A stretch of 24,914 bases of DNA from Plakobranchus ocellatus (lineage: Eukaryota; Mollusca; Gastropoda; Plakobranchidae): the NCBI GenBank assembly GCA_019648995.1, contig BLXT01001439.1, forward strand, positions 105,269-130,182. Direction: 5' to 3'. Positions 1-10,610 of the stretch are shown here, piece after piece (within the stretch, counting starts at the first letter, position 1; the number at the start of each line of letters is the position of its first letter). Both the position numbers and the translations under genes were made by a program. The notes beneath the pieces were generated by a model. That model did no database searches and was not told where the DNA came from. It worked only from the letters and a program-made list of their open reading frames with translations.

Positions 1-123
1 GGAGGGACGGTCAACACAACGTTCAGGCTCGGAGTTAAGTGAGAAGTGTGTTCTTGTTTTGGATGTTGTGGATTGGCACGGCCGCCTCGTAGAGGATCTG
101 TCAGAAAAAGTTGCAAGGATGAG
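1..123 (+). CDS. PRMT9: PRMT9-like exon A (left edge cut by window)
   Basis: The open frame starts with the codon at position 2 and reads EGRSTQRSGSELSEK, then CVLVLDVVDWHGRLVEDLSEK, up to AG|GTTTGT. It ends in phase 2, and AG joins the first G of the next exon to give Arg. The true 5' boundary cannot be seen. No single motif identifies it; the assignment depends on the exons that follow. Confidence 0.65.
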
Positions 124-3100
124 GTTTGTACGATTTTCTGTGGCTTTTTTTTTTCTTTGTGTGTTGGATTTCTCATGTTATAATTTGTACATGAATGACA
201 TTTATATATAGATAGGACTTATATATACATTCATGTTAACATCATCACAAATTATGATTTTTGGTGATAAACATTTTACATTCATAGCAAATCGGCTAAA
301 CAACAACAACAAAATGTGAGCCTTTCTCTACCTGGTTCAATAATTACAAATATTGAGTGGTTTAAGTTAATTTTTTTTGCCTTTTTATTCCTTCATAAAG
401 TTGTAAATCACAGAAAGACAAGAAAGTTTTCATAAGAAGCTTTCTTCCCCCCTCCCCCCCCCTTCTCTTTTTGACAGCACAAATTTAGAATAAATTTCTC
501 AAGTAATGTAAAAAAGCAAATCAATTCAAAACAAATGCACAAAGGCATAAACTGTTTATCTCTTAAACTTTCCTGCTTTTTTTTGGTAGGAAGTGTGTGT
601 TGTCATACAGAGAGGCCCGCGTGGTTCCTCACCGGGTGGATGTGTGGGCCGTCCTCATAGACTCTGAAGAGCTCCTCAGTCGCAGTCGGGTTGTGTCTAA
701 TGACAGAACGCTGGGCTACAACATTGGCAAGTTCGTAAATAGATTCTCAGTAAGTCTCAAATATAGAAATATATCAGTTTGATGTCAATGGAATCAGCGG
801 GCCAACTGGATTAAAAACATTAACATTGGCTTGTTTTGCATTGCTCAAATTGGCTAATATATCTAAAGGTGGCTATTAAAAAAAAAAAAAAAAACTTTTC
901 CAATAACAAATTTTTGTGTGGCAGAAAAGGGTTTATCTCAGTAAATTCACATATTATTTGAAACTTCATATTTTTTTCAAGCCTGAAGTTCATATATTTT
1001 AGGAAACTTTTACCACTCGAAGCACAACTTTCATAGATATTCTCAAAACCCTTTGCCTTGTAAGTCCAATTAACATGGACGTTTTTACAAGGCACAGACA
1101 CTTGACACCTGCAGGACTTCTTTTTTTCACAAGTAAAGCCTGTAATTTCTCAGCTTTTTCAATTTGCTTTCAGCTGTGCCCGGCAATGTAGGAAACATGA
1201 AAATACTCAAATAAAAGATAGAAATAAATAAATGTTTCAGGATCTCACAATATTTGCATTCCGTGTTGGTTCACACCTGCAAAAATAAATGATGGGTGAC
1301 TTGCCTTGTTTTTCAACTTTTAGAGGACATTTGGAATCTTGGCGAGACAAATTGTATGCATTGGGTAATGTGACCAGGGCGTGAATGTTTTATGAAGGTA
1401 GTCACCAGAACAGCAGATGTAGTAGTGGGTCAGAGGTGAATGCTACAGGTTTTACCAACTTGAAAAAAAATTTTTTTTTTTCTCTGGAATTCTCTAGGCC
1501 ACACCATTTGATCACAATAAATCTGTACTGTTCTTGCCAGAAGTTGTGGCGTAAGGCGGCAGCGATAAAAACTCCTTCCAGAATTTTTGCCTTGACAACT
1601 TTTGCGGGAAAACTGAAGTAAACAGTAACCTTTAAATGGGATTTTAGAAATGAACCTGCTCATAATAAAGGCTTTGTTTTTTTAACTACTCATGTAACGT
1701 TTAGTTATATAATCAGACTTTGTCACTTCCTTAAAAGATTGATGATCCAATAGTGAATTTACAAGTGTCATGTTAACGTTTAACAAAATCAAATATGCTG
1801 AGAGTGACAAAATCTTTTAAAAAATAATTCCTCCAGGAAGGGCTTTTTAGCAATGTTAATCATAACCAGTGATATTTCAGTCTGAGAACTGAAAATATAA
1901 ATCCAATTATTGTTCTTGTCTATTCATCTTTTCAAAAAATTTCTTCTGTTAACTGCTGCTTTTCCAGACACGAAACCATCAAAGTATTTTACTGGAGAGC
2001 CTTCCTCACTCCAAGCTGTGCAAGCCTTTCAAAATGTTCACCTTGGACCTCAAGAGACTTGTGCTCAACTCTACTCATCATTACCAAGAGACAGAATCTG
2101 AGTGCAAAACTAGCATTTACAAGCCAGAGTCGGTGTCACATACTTCAGGCACTTACTGTCCTTCATCCACAGCTACATGTACTTACAATGCACTGGAGGC
2201 TTGTGATCATCAAAGCTCTGTGCCACTCTCAGGGAATGGGAATAACAATAACCAAACTATGTCAGAAAAACTGTCAACACGTTGTCATGTTGAAACATGT
2301 GATTCCAAGCGTCAGGCCCACACACAAACGAACATTGCAGAGCCCTGGTCTCTACACCAAGATACACAAGATGGTGCAGAGTATGCTCGTGAAAACAGCT
2401 CATTATCAGGGGAGGGTGGCTGCTCTCTTCCTAAGAAGTTAAGGAGAGACAGTGATGGAGCAGATGATTGTGAAAACTGGGGATTCAATCAGAGCACAAA
2501 TCTAACAGTGAGTAATTACAGTACAGATCTGATAGTGAGTAATCACAGAAAAAATCTGATAGTGAGTAATTACAGAACAAATCAAACAGTTAGTAATCTC
2601 AGTACAAATCAAACAGTGAGTAATTACAGTACAAGTCTGATAGTTAGTAATCACAGTACAAATCAAACAGTGAGTAAATACAGTACAAATCAAACATCTA
2701 GTAATCTCAGTACAAATCAAACAGCTAATAATTGCAATAAAAACCTAACAGCTAGTAATCACAGTACAAATCAACAGTGAGTTATTACAGTACAAATCAA
2801 ACAGTGGATAAGCGCAGTCAGTACAAATCTAACAGCTAGTAATCACAATAAAAATCTAACAGCTAGTAATCACAGTACAAATCAAGCAGTGAGTAATTAC
2901 GGTACAAATCAAACAGTGAGTTATGATAGTATAAATCTAACATGGCATAATTTGGACACAGGACAGGAGTTTTAAGCTTATTTGTCCATTTCTTTAGAGT
3001 TGCATTTGATTGTGTGAGCTCAGAGCGCATGGTTTGAAGAAAGTGCAAATTGCTTTGAACAGATTTAAAAAATGAAAGTTTTTTCCATAATGCAGCGTTT

Positions 3101-3780
3101 TCATTCAATAAGCTTTTTGTTTTCACTGTTTGTAATCATGGAAAGTAAATCAAACGAAGGATGAGTAGATTTTATGCTGAATGAAATATTATGATTTAGA
3201 TCCTTATAATCACAGCAGAGTATTCTCAACCTTTCCTCAGTTGGACATGACAACACCAGGGACTGTGACAGCTCTCGTCTACTGGTTTGATCTGCACTTG
3301 TCTGATCAAGACACCACAACTTCTACCAGCTCCTTGGCTTCTGCTGATACAGTCAAACCTATGACAGATCCAGGTGTCTCAGGTTCTGCCTTACCGGAGT
3401 CTGGTAGTGTCGCCATCTCAGATGAAATTGTTTCTGATCTTAGCTCTCATTCAACAATCAACTCAACCAATGCTTCCTTGCCTGTCGACCCCCAAACTGC
3501 TTCCCCTGGCCTCTCCTGTCAATCTTCTGCGTCTGCCCCCACCAGTGCCTCATCCAGGCATTGTCTCCCCATCTCTGGTCCTGCTGGTGGTGATATCCCA
3601 TCAGTTTCATCATCTCAGTCTCTCAGCACAGTCAGCACCCTGAACCCCGTCCACCACTGGCAACAAGCAGCCATCATGTGCGATCCAGGCAAGCCAAAAT
3701 CTGTGGTTGCCCAGGGAGACCAACTCAGATTGCACTGCATCATGGGAAGTTCTGCCTTCAGGTTTTGGATACTAGATTGA
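1..3780 (+). CDS. PRMT9: PRMT9-like protein arginine methyltransferase, C-terminal part (four exons, 5' end outside window)
   Basis: Four exons join in phase: 1-123, 590-749, 1968-2507 and 3241-3780, with GT..AG introns of phases 2, 0 and 0, ending at TGA 3778-3780. The product resembles the end of the second methyltransferase module of PRMT9. Visible marks are PHRVDVWAVLIDSEEL, NDRTLGYNIGKFVNRFS, SLPHSKLCKPFKMFTLDLKR, GTVTALVYWFDLHL and HHWQQAAIM, the last standing where PRMTs have their THW loop. PRMT9 is known as a type II enzyme that symmetrically dimethylates the splicing factor SF3B2; its second module is regarded as degenerate. Unlike vertebrate PRMT9, this copy carries two long low-complexity insertions, one at the end of exon 3 and one inside exon 4. 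The catalytic first module is outside the window. The neighbour is a convergent TMEM184C gene, as I recall for human. Another two-module PRMT (PRMT7) is the main alternative. Confidence 0.75.
124..589 (+). other. PRMT9-like intron (phase 2)
   Basis: AT-rich intron with a T-tract just before the acceptor and a C-run near 450-463. I see no gene, repeat family or RNA in it. Confidence 0.65.
590..749 (+). CDS. PRMT9: PRMT9-like exon B
   Basis: 160 bp between a T-rich acceptor (TTTTTTTTGGTAG|G) and a strong donor (TCA|GTAAGT). It reads KCVLSYREARVVPHRVDVWA then VLIDSEELLSRSRVV. The 'V(I)PHRV.VWA.L..S.EL' pattern is the start of the PRMT beta-barrel (compare 'P....L....IE' in the family). Entry phase 2, exit phase 0. 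The apparent ORF start at 597 is an internal GTG (Val), not an initiation codon. Confidence 0.75.
750..1967 (+). other. PRMT9-like intron (phase 0)
   Basis: A 1.2-kb AT-rich intron with a 17-base A-tract near 877-894 and an adjoining A/T run near 1463-1480. Short ORFs on both strands lack any family signature and look like chance. Confidence 0.65.
1968..2507 (+). CDS. PRMT9: PRMT9-like exon C with low-complexity extension
   Basis: The acceptor TTTTCCAG|ACACGA opens the exon in phase 0. Residues 1-34 hold the conserved barrel segment (SILLESLPHSKLCKPFKMFT and LDLKRLVLN). About 145 residues of Ser/Thr/Asn/Cys-rich sequence with no recognisable fold follow. The proposed end is the first of several repeated donors, ACA|GTGAGT at 2507/2508. 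The frame stays open to a TGA at 2778-2780, so retention of the intron, or use of a later donor, would extend the tail. Which donor is used cannot be settled from sequence alone. Confidence 0.7.
2487..2945 (+). repeat. 27-bp minisatellite containing the PRMT9 5' splice site (about 17 units)
   Basis: The unit has the form ACAAATCAAACA|GTGAGTAATTACAGT, 27 bp or nine codons (T-N-Q-T-V-S-N-Y-S). It starts at the end of exon C and runs about 440 bp into the intron. The donor position recurs at 2508, 2535, 2562, 2589, 2616, 2643, 2670, 2697, 2724 and 2751, exactly 27 apart, and then at 2777, 26 apart. GTGAGT is intact at 2508, 2535, 2562, 2616, 2670, 2777, 2889 and 2916. GTTAGT stands at 2589 and 2643, and other copies have decayed to GCTAGT or similar. 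The encoded N-x-S/T triplets are a by-product in a non-secreted protein. Confidence 0.9.
2508..3240 (+). other. PRMT9-like last intron (phase 0)
   Basis: If the first donor is used the intron is 733 bp. Its first 60% is the 27-bp array and the rest is ordinary AT-rich sequence, closing with a pyrimidine-rich acceptor tract at about 3220-3240. Use of a later in-frame donor would shorten it in 27-bp steps. Confidence 0.6.
3241..3780 (+). CDS. PRMT9: PRMT9-like last coding exon
   Basis: The acceptor CAACCTTTCCTCAG|TTGGAC opens the exon in phase 0. Its 179 codons split into three parts. Residues 1-23 (MTTPGTVTALVYWFDLHL) form a barrel strand. Residues about 24-135 are a Ser/Thr/Pro/Ala-rich, probably disordered insertion. 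Residues 138-179 are HHWQQAAIM..., the THW-loop position and the last two strands, ending at TGA. In other PRMTs only about 10-20 residues separate the first and third parts. The upstream 60 in-frame bases (3181-3240) are intron, because they carry the acceptor tract. Confidence 0.78.
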   Translation: MDMTTPGTVTALVYWFDLHLSDQDTTTSTSSLASADTVKPMTDPGVSGSALPESGSVAISDEIVSDLSSHSTINSTNASLPVDPQTASPGLSCQSSASAPTSASSRHCLPISGPAGGDIPSVSSSQSLSTVSTLNPVHHWQQAAIMCDPGKPKSVVAQGDQLRLHCIMGSSAFRFWILD

Positions 3781-3865
3781 TTGAATAGATATGAATTCCT
3801 CAGCAAATATGGCATAGTAGGCCACCTTGTTGCTCGGTTTGATCGAATTTACAGCTGAAAGTTGT

Positions 3866-3871
3866 ATTAAA
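3866..3871 (+). terminator. possible PRMT9-like polyadenylation signal (ATTAAA)
   Basis: First canonical-variant signal after the stop codon, 86 bases downstream. Stronger AATAAA hexamers follow at 4707-4712 and 5261-5266, so the 3' end may lie further on. In such AT-rich DNA hexamers occur by chance. Confidence 0.25.
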
Positions 3872-5644
3872 ATATATTTGCCCCAAGATATTTTCAGTAA
3901 CTAGATAATAAGTGAGTATGAATTCTCTAAGGTGGGTTGTGATTTTTGCATCCAAATCAACTTCTATCTCAGTGCCTCTCTACACCATGGGAAGGTTTTT
4001 GTAATTTCACTTTGTTCATTTGCCTCCAGAGTATTTGTTTTGGATTGTTGTCCAATTGCTGACTACTCTCAACCACCATAACTTTGTATCTATGTCCTTA
4101 ACAATTCACTGTTGCAATATATTTATGGTATAATAATTGATAGTTCATTTGGCATTCATCATTTATAACAAAATTTGAGAGAATTTCTGACTGTTTGAAA
4201 ATGTTTCCCCAAGTCTTCCACCTGCTCTGTAATGATACAAGTACTACTTTTGCAATTCATTTTTTTTTTGTTTTACAAGTTTAGTAATTTTTTACCTGTA
4301 ATGTATGTTTTTTTAATTTTCTGACTCCTCAAAAAAAAAAAAGCTTAGTGCAGCCAGGGAAAAATTTCAGTGATGACATCTTATTTCAATGAGCCTAACC
4401 TGGTTTGTCATGTGGTATAGCCCAAATGGGGCACAAATGTAAACAATGCAGAATTTCCGTTAGAACTAGACCTATAATCTATACAGAGTCCAGAGTCATT
4501 ATAAACCTATGTTAAACATTGCAAAGCTGCAGAAAGGATTTTAAAGTTGCTAATTTCACTTTTTTTTCTGAGTTTACATACGAGAAAATGGATTTCAAAT
4601 TAAAAAAGGCATAAGAACTGAAAGGCACTGAAAACCCGCATGGCAAGCTCAGATAGAAGTAAAGCAACCATTTTTCCCACACAGAATCAGACGAAATTTA
4701 CATCAGAATAAAATTTAACAAAAGCTCTTTTCAATAGAGTTTTCAATTTACTTTTATATCATGTTGGAAAAAAATGGCAAGTTAGAAAAAAGTGACTGTT
4801 TCAAAATTCACAGCGATGAAAATGTGTCAGCTGCAAAAATGTGCCTTTATGGCAGCGCCATCCAAAATATGTTCCTGGCTCCTAGATACTCATTTGCATA
4901 AATGAATGCTGGTTAATCTCAAATATCTTTTAAAAAAACCCTAATGTTTTCGAGAGAAAAAAAAAGCCCAAATTTGAGCATTTTTTATCAAAATACCAAT
5001 AAAATTAGCTGGTTTGAAAAAGCATTCAATTTTCTTTTTAATATATAAAATCTTGTTTAGCAGGTATGAGAGTGTCACAGTTTAAATTTAACCAAAGAAA
5101 GAAAACAACTGCCTTGCCATTTCCTGGCTGTTTCAGTCTGGCCCCGAACCTGTATAATGTATGCAAAGGCGAATCTAGCCAACGATCAATTTGACTAGGC
5201 GATGGAGCCTTTTGCCAACTCATCACTTATAATGAGTATATTTATGGATAAACCTACACTAATAAATAACTTTATATATTTAGAATTATTTGAATGTTAT
5301 GGCAAGACTTATTTTGGGTCTAAATGTAACGCAAATATTCTGAGAAGACGGTTAGATCTATGACAGGAATGGCCATAGTTTACATCCAAGCCCCATTTTG
5401 GCGTTCATGTAATTGCATCACAATCCAAGATCGTGACCAGGTTAATATTCCAAAAAGCCTGTGTGTTTTTCCCCTTTAGTGAAATTGTCTTGTTATTTCC
5501 AGTCTTCCATTTATTTGGTACTTCAAGGCGAGAACTGTTATGACATTTGGCAGTGTCTGCTTTAAACAGCATTGCTTGAATGAGCTCAGGACCATATGTG
5601 TATGCTATAGGATAAGTTTATGCTTGTGGCCCATTCATAATCAA

Positions 5645-5682
5645 GTGATCTCAGGCTTTCAGGCCTCTGGCAGGTCAAGGGG
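5645..5682 (-). repeat. fragment of the SINE family also found at 20880
   Basis: GTGATCTCAGGCTTTCAGG followed by CCTCTGGCAGG matches the block at about 20892-20925 (same words with CCTCTGTCAGG). Only the body is present, with no tRNA-like head. Strand is given relative to the tRNA-like orientation inferred for the other copy. Confidence 0.5.
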
Positions 5683-7944
5683 TATTGTTAAGATCTGAAT
5701 TTTTCGGAAATTGTGGGATTATTGGCATGTAGTGCATTTAATGTATTAAATTAATTTTATAATTATGAGCTTTCATCTAGCACACAGATTGGTAAAATAC
5801 TTTTGCATAATGAAATGATTTGTTGGCCCGTCAGTTAACTGTTGCAAGAAAAAATAATACGGGTTATGTCTCTTTTACTTTTTTTTTTAAACATATGAAT
5901 AGAATAAAAGTCATGTACTTTTCTGATGTTCAGCTTTGCTTGGTTTTATCATGGTGCATATTGTCTGTATTGTTTATTGAAACCATGATTATATGTGGAT
6001 TGTCAACACAAAAGAAACGTTATGTGACATGAAAAATTAGTGAAACGTGAGCACAGCTATGAAAATATGAGCTGTTTCTACCATATTTTTATGGTATAAC
6101 ACAGGCAAGGCTCGCAAGTGTTGACGCAGTTAATAATTTGGAGGAGCGCAAAATGAATCCATAGATCTGATTGTGTTTGACACTTCCAAAAGAGTGTAAA
6201 TCTGTAGAGAGGAGCTATTTTAAACTTTACAGTTACAGTTTTCAAACTGTTGCCTGTATGACACCCCAGCACCTTTGGTTAGGGTTGAGCTGTCTTTGAT
6301 GTGAAGCATTGACCATCAATTATGGCTTGACAGCTGAACTCAGAGATGCCAAAATTTATTTTTGTTCCATAGGTTTTTGTACCTGTCAACTAATCTCGAT
6401 GATGCAATGAAACTATTTGGAAACTAGTTTCAAATCTGTATGTTATTTTTGTGGAATGAATTAATTTTAATCTTTTAGTTAAAAAAAAAGATTTTGAATG
6501 AAAATCATGATTATTTTGTTTAATATTAAGATTTTTAAAAAATAACTTTTTTGCTCTCTATCAAAATGAATTCAGCAATATTGTTGACATGAGTGCAAGC
6601 AATTAGTTTGTTCTTTGAAATTTTTTAAAACTTTAAAGAGAAAAATAGGGCAAGGTAATTTCAAACTTTCTTCATTTATATCCTGGAATTTGACTAGAAT
6701 ACAATTAGATTTCTATTACTACACTACTCTCTTTTTTTCATTCACTATTTTGCGTTACAGACATGTTGTTACTGAGCAGTAGATGGTCCAAAGAGAATGT
6801 CCCTTTTTTTTCAACAATTCTGCAGTGGTTTCGACCCTGCTCCATAGAAGTCTACATTTCACTAATCTACCTGATAACACTTTTAACAGAGTGTTTCTAG
6901 CTAGGATTGAACTCGTAAAACATTGCACTTTTCAACAATATTTGTTTGTGTAACCTAGCCTATCCATTCTGAATGATGTCAGGGTTTATGGCCCTCATCA
7001 AGGTGAGTGCTCACCTCACCAAATACAAAATGGAACTTAAAAGAGCGGATTCTGTTTCTGAAAAAGAAAACCAGAATAGCAAACTGGTTGACACTTTTCT
7101 TTCAAGTATAATAAGACAGGAGCTGCATGGTAGATATTTTTTCATTTTTTTAGGATAAGTATCTTGAGATATGCTTATGAGTAAGTTGTTTAACATCATA
7201 TAGGACACAGAATTTATTACAAACAAGTTTTTTCAGTTTGCTTCATTTCTTCTTTCAAAGGCTGTTTTTTTTAATAACTCTAAAACATTTCTGCTCTGGC
7301 AAAGAATGCAGTGCCTGGCAGTATTAAAGCTATAAAATGTTCCAAGTGCGACTTCCAACAACCTTTTAGTAGGAGACAATTGTTCGTATTATAATTGCAA
7401 ACTTTTACACCTTGAGATCAAATTACACAGAGTGCACTGCATAAATACATATAAATTTTTTACAGTGGCCGTGAACTGTTCAAGCAATGAGCAACACAAG
7501 CTGAGTGAGGAGTTAATTTTCTTTAATTTATATTTTTCAGTTGGTAATTTATACATGTATTGTAAGTAAAGCTTCATCAATAGAGTCAGTTCAAAGAGAG
7601 AGGAGAGAGACAGCAAAGTGTGAATACAAATAATTTGTTGAAAATATCAATGCAATAATACAAATATGTATTTAAAAAATGCGTTGCAAAAAGGTGGTAT
7701 ACAGACAAATATTCACTTACAATAAATAATGTCCTTCAAAAGACACAAAGGGCTCTTTTCTTCTATAGTTTTAAAAAATGTTATTCAAAGAGTCTAATCT
7801 CCAAAGCAAATGAATATTGAACATCAATATTAATACGCAATCATGATTTCCAAATTCCTACCCCTGAAATCCCTTAAATTTTACAATCCAACATTCAAAT
7901 AACAAGGAAAAAAGAAATAAAATACCCTGAATCATGAGTAGGTT

Positions 7945-8273
7945 GATGGTAAACAAAACAAAACAAAAAAATCGCAGGTTTCATATTGTATATTGACAAA
8001 ATAACACAATGAAAATAAATATTTCACTACAAACATCCTTCACAGATTGATATTTTTTGTGTAAGCAAGACTACAGTTTCAAGAACTCAATAAGTATTCT
8101 GTGTAAGTTGCTCTGCCACTAGTGCTACATCAACTTTGTTGCCAAATCCTGAAATTAGAAAAGTTAATATTGGATGGTAAACAAAACAAAAAAAAAAATC
8201 GCAGGTTTCATATTGTATATTGACAAAATAACACAATGAAAATAAATATTTCACTACAAACATCCTTCACAGA
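7945..8273 (+). repeat. about 101-bp direct duplication, copies at 7945-8046 and 8173-8273
   Basis: Both copies begin GATGGTAAACAAAACAAAA, pass through ATCGCAGGTTTCATATTGTA and end CATCCTTCACAGA. They differ only in the length and content of the A-tract near the start. The spacer of about 126 bp is unique. Near-identity implies a young duplication. Nothing suggests coding or a transposon end. Confidence 0.9.
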
Positions 8274-9256
8274 CTAGAACTAAAAAATAGTTTTTTAGAA
8301 AAAAAAAAAAGGGGGTAGAAACAGAAACGTGAGAATAATAAAAATGTCTTAACAATAACATCCTTGACTTTTTAATTTTTACCTCTATTTTTCTTTTTTT
8401 TTTTTTGGCTGTCAGTGATTTTATTTCAAATTTTTATGAGGAAAAAAAATTAGTCTTCTGCTAAGAGGATTTATACATGTATAATCATACAAAAATCCTT
8501 TTAGCTGAAACTGTAAAGCTTTTTCATTTTATTTTGCATTTATTTGTACTTGGCAATTACATTTCTCTACGGTGACAAAGCCAACAGAGGTCTTGCTCTG
8601 ATCTTCAAATCTGTCTCTGTGACAAAACATTGTTTCATCAAAGCTATATAGTATATAAACACTGTTGCCGTACTCTTGTCTTTAGATAATTGCATGTTGT
8701 TTCCATTGGCAAGGAACTTTCATTTGTAGTAAAAAGGCCTTCAAATTAAAAACGGCGAGTTTTATGAAACCTGTTTTTGAAAAGAAAACTCTAGCAAAAG
8801 GAGATAAACAATCAATCTTAACTGAGATAGAGGCAGAAGATATAATAAAAAATATGTGTATCACAATCAGCAAAAAACATGAAGTAAATTTGCTATGCAA
8901 GATTATTGAAATATAATAAAGTCTCATTTTGAGGAGCCATTACAAACTGGGTTTCACACTGAAAAGAGAGAAGCAAAAAGATGAACCAGAAGGAGGATAA
9001 GTAAGGATAAAACTTGTCAGGATTGAAGGAGCGATAGTTAACAATAATCAATGAGAGCCCATGACTGCAAGAGCAGCAGGCAATGACTGCCGCGGACCAG
9101 GGAGCTGGTGTGAGCGGCGCAGCTGAAGCAAAAGCGACACCTTTATAATCTTTGATCTCATGCATACATGAAAGAAACAATACACAATCTTAGCTTAGAG
9201 AAGGCAGGGCATGAGGGAGTTATGTTATGCTCCATACAGCACAATAACTAAAATAG

Positions 9257-9450
9257 ATAGAACAACCAAACTGAAGGCATTAAACATCTGAAAAAAACTT
9301 AAATTAATAGAACAGCCAAAATGAAGACATTAAACATTTGAAAAAAAAATTAAATTAATAGAACAGCGAAAATGAAGACATTAAACGTTTGAAAAAAACT
9401 TAAATTAATAGAACAGCCAAAATGAAGACATTAAACATTTGAAAAAACTT
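9257..9450 (+). repeat. 50-bp tandem array, four units
   Basis: The unit begins ATAGAACAGCCAAAATGAAG, continues ACATTAAACATTTG and ends in an A-run plus CTTAAATTA. Units start at 9257, 9307, 9358 and 9408, a period of 50-51. The first unit has diverged most (AACAACCAAACTGAAGGC). Confidence 0.9.
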
Positions 9451-10372
9451 GCATCAAAGTTAGTAATATCAATATGGCTTGCAGTTTGCCATTTTCTCTG
9501 GCATTTAAGTGATTCTGTCACAATTTTGTTTCAACTCCATTTCATCTGATTGATACAAAATCCTGTTTCATTTTCAATCTTGTATCCTCGTTGCTTTGTT
9601 GTGTTGTTAAAGAACTAAACAAAAAAAGCTCTATAGATACATTTTGACATTTTTGGATTGGGTGGCCTCAAAGATTAAGTGAACTGAACTTCAGACTTTA
9701 GTTTTAGCACTGTCATGATTTTCATTCTTGAATTGACAGATGACTGCGGGAAACAGTTTCAAACATTATACAAATTGATTTATATGGTCATTGTAAATAA
9801 TCATGTGGGCAAAATTTGCACTGTGACTTCGCTGTAGGCTAAAATTCCACACTGTTTACAAAAACCTTAAAAAGAAAGACACAAGAGCAACATATTGAAT
9901 AAAGAAGAGATCTAAACCTTAGAACGTTTTTTTTTTTTTTTTGGCGGGGGGGGAGGGAAGAGAAGGTAAGAGTATCGGTAATACAGGTACATGTTTAACT
10001 CTTAAAGTAGCAGTGGACACTGGTAGCTATCAAGATACAAATACTTAAATGTCATCTCTGTAAAGAGCAGTTAATTTCCTTCAGTTTGAGACACACTTTG
10101 TGTGTGTTGCTGTTCGTGGTATATAATTTATGGAGCTGTTGATAAATAAGACAAATAAGTATCAAGTGCAACAACAACAAGGGAAGAAAAAAAACTAAAG
10201 TAAGCAAAGAAAAAAAACTTAACAAATGTTTTATGAGAAAAGACAATATAAGTGATGATATGCACATTTGTATGGGTACAAGTACTGATAGTCCACTCTA
10301 CTTGATAAAGACATATCATTACATACTTCTTGCAATTACCCTTACCTATTTTCACAACTATATTCACAATTT

Positions 10373-10610
10373 CATTTTTTACTAATGCCACGATCAGTGG
10401 TACTATTGTTACTACCGTTACAGTAACCACTGCTACTTTAACCACCACACTCTGCAACTACTAGAGTCACAGCTCCGAAAAAAAGTACAACTATTAGGTA
10501 ACACTACTCTTCCATAAGCATTTGATTATTTGTTTGTCTGAATGCTGCTACAGCTACCTTTAGTGCATTTCTACTGATGCTATTGCTACAGCTACTCCTG
10601 CTTGCTAGAA
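10373..10610 (+). repeat. imperfect ACT/GCT-type triplet tract
   Basis: Degenerate triplets such as GGTACTATTGTTACTACC, ACCACTGCTAC and GCTACAGCTACTCCTGCT are clustered here in two blocks (about 10373-10460 and 10545-10605). This looks like an old, decayed trinucleotide microsatellite. Low-complexity ORFs across it are a consequence, not a gene. Confidence 0.5.

Larger units (their letters stand above)
3781..7944. other. convergent intergenic / 3' UTR stretch, no gene seen
   Basis: AT-rich sequence following the PRMT9-like stop. The short ORFs on both strands have no family signature, and their composition follows the AT-rich background. Part of the left end is probably the PRMT9-like 3' UTR. 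The only recognisable repeat is a short SINE fragment at about 5645-5680. Confidence 0.6.

Noticed and set aside
2059-2442. 127-codon plus-strand ORF starting at 2059
   Set aside because: Overlaps PRMT9-like exon C in another frame and lacks the conserved barrel residues.
2502-2720. 72-codon minus-strand ORF with Cys/Ile/Thr repeats
   Set aside because: It is the antisense shadow of the 27-bp array; the repeat keeps any open frame open.
8893-9180. 95-codon minus-strand ORF over a GC-richer patch
   Set aside because: No recognisable domain and a mixed composition; the patch alone is not enough to call a gene or exon.
10128-10457. 109-codon minus-strand ORF rich in Val/Thr
   Set aside because: Low-complexity translation of the imperfect ACT/GCT triplet tract.
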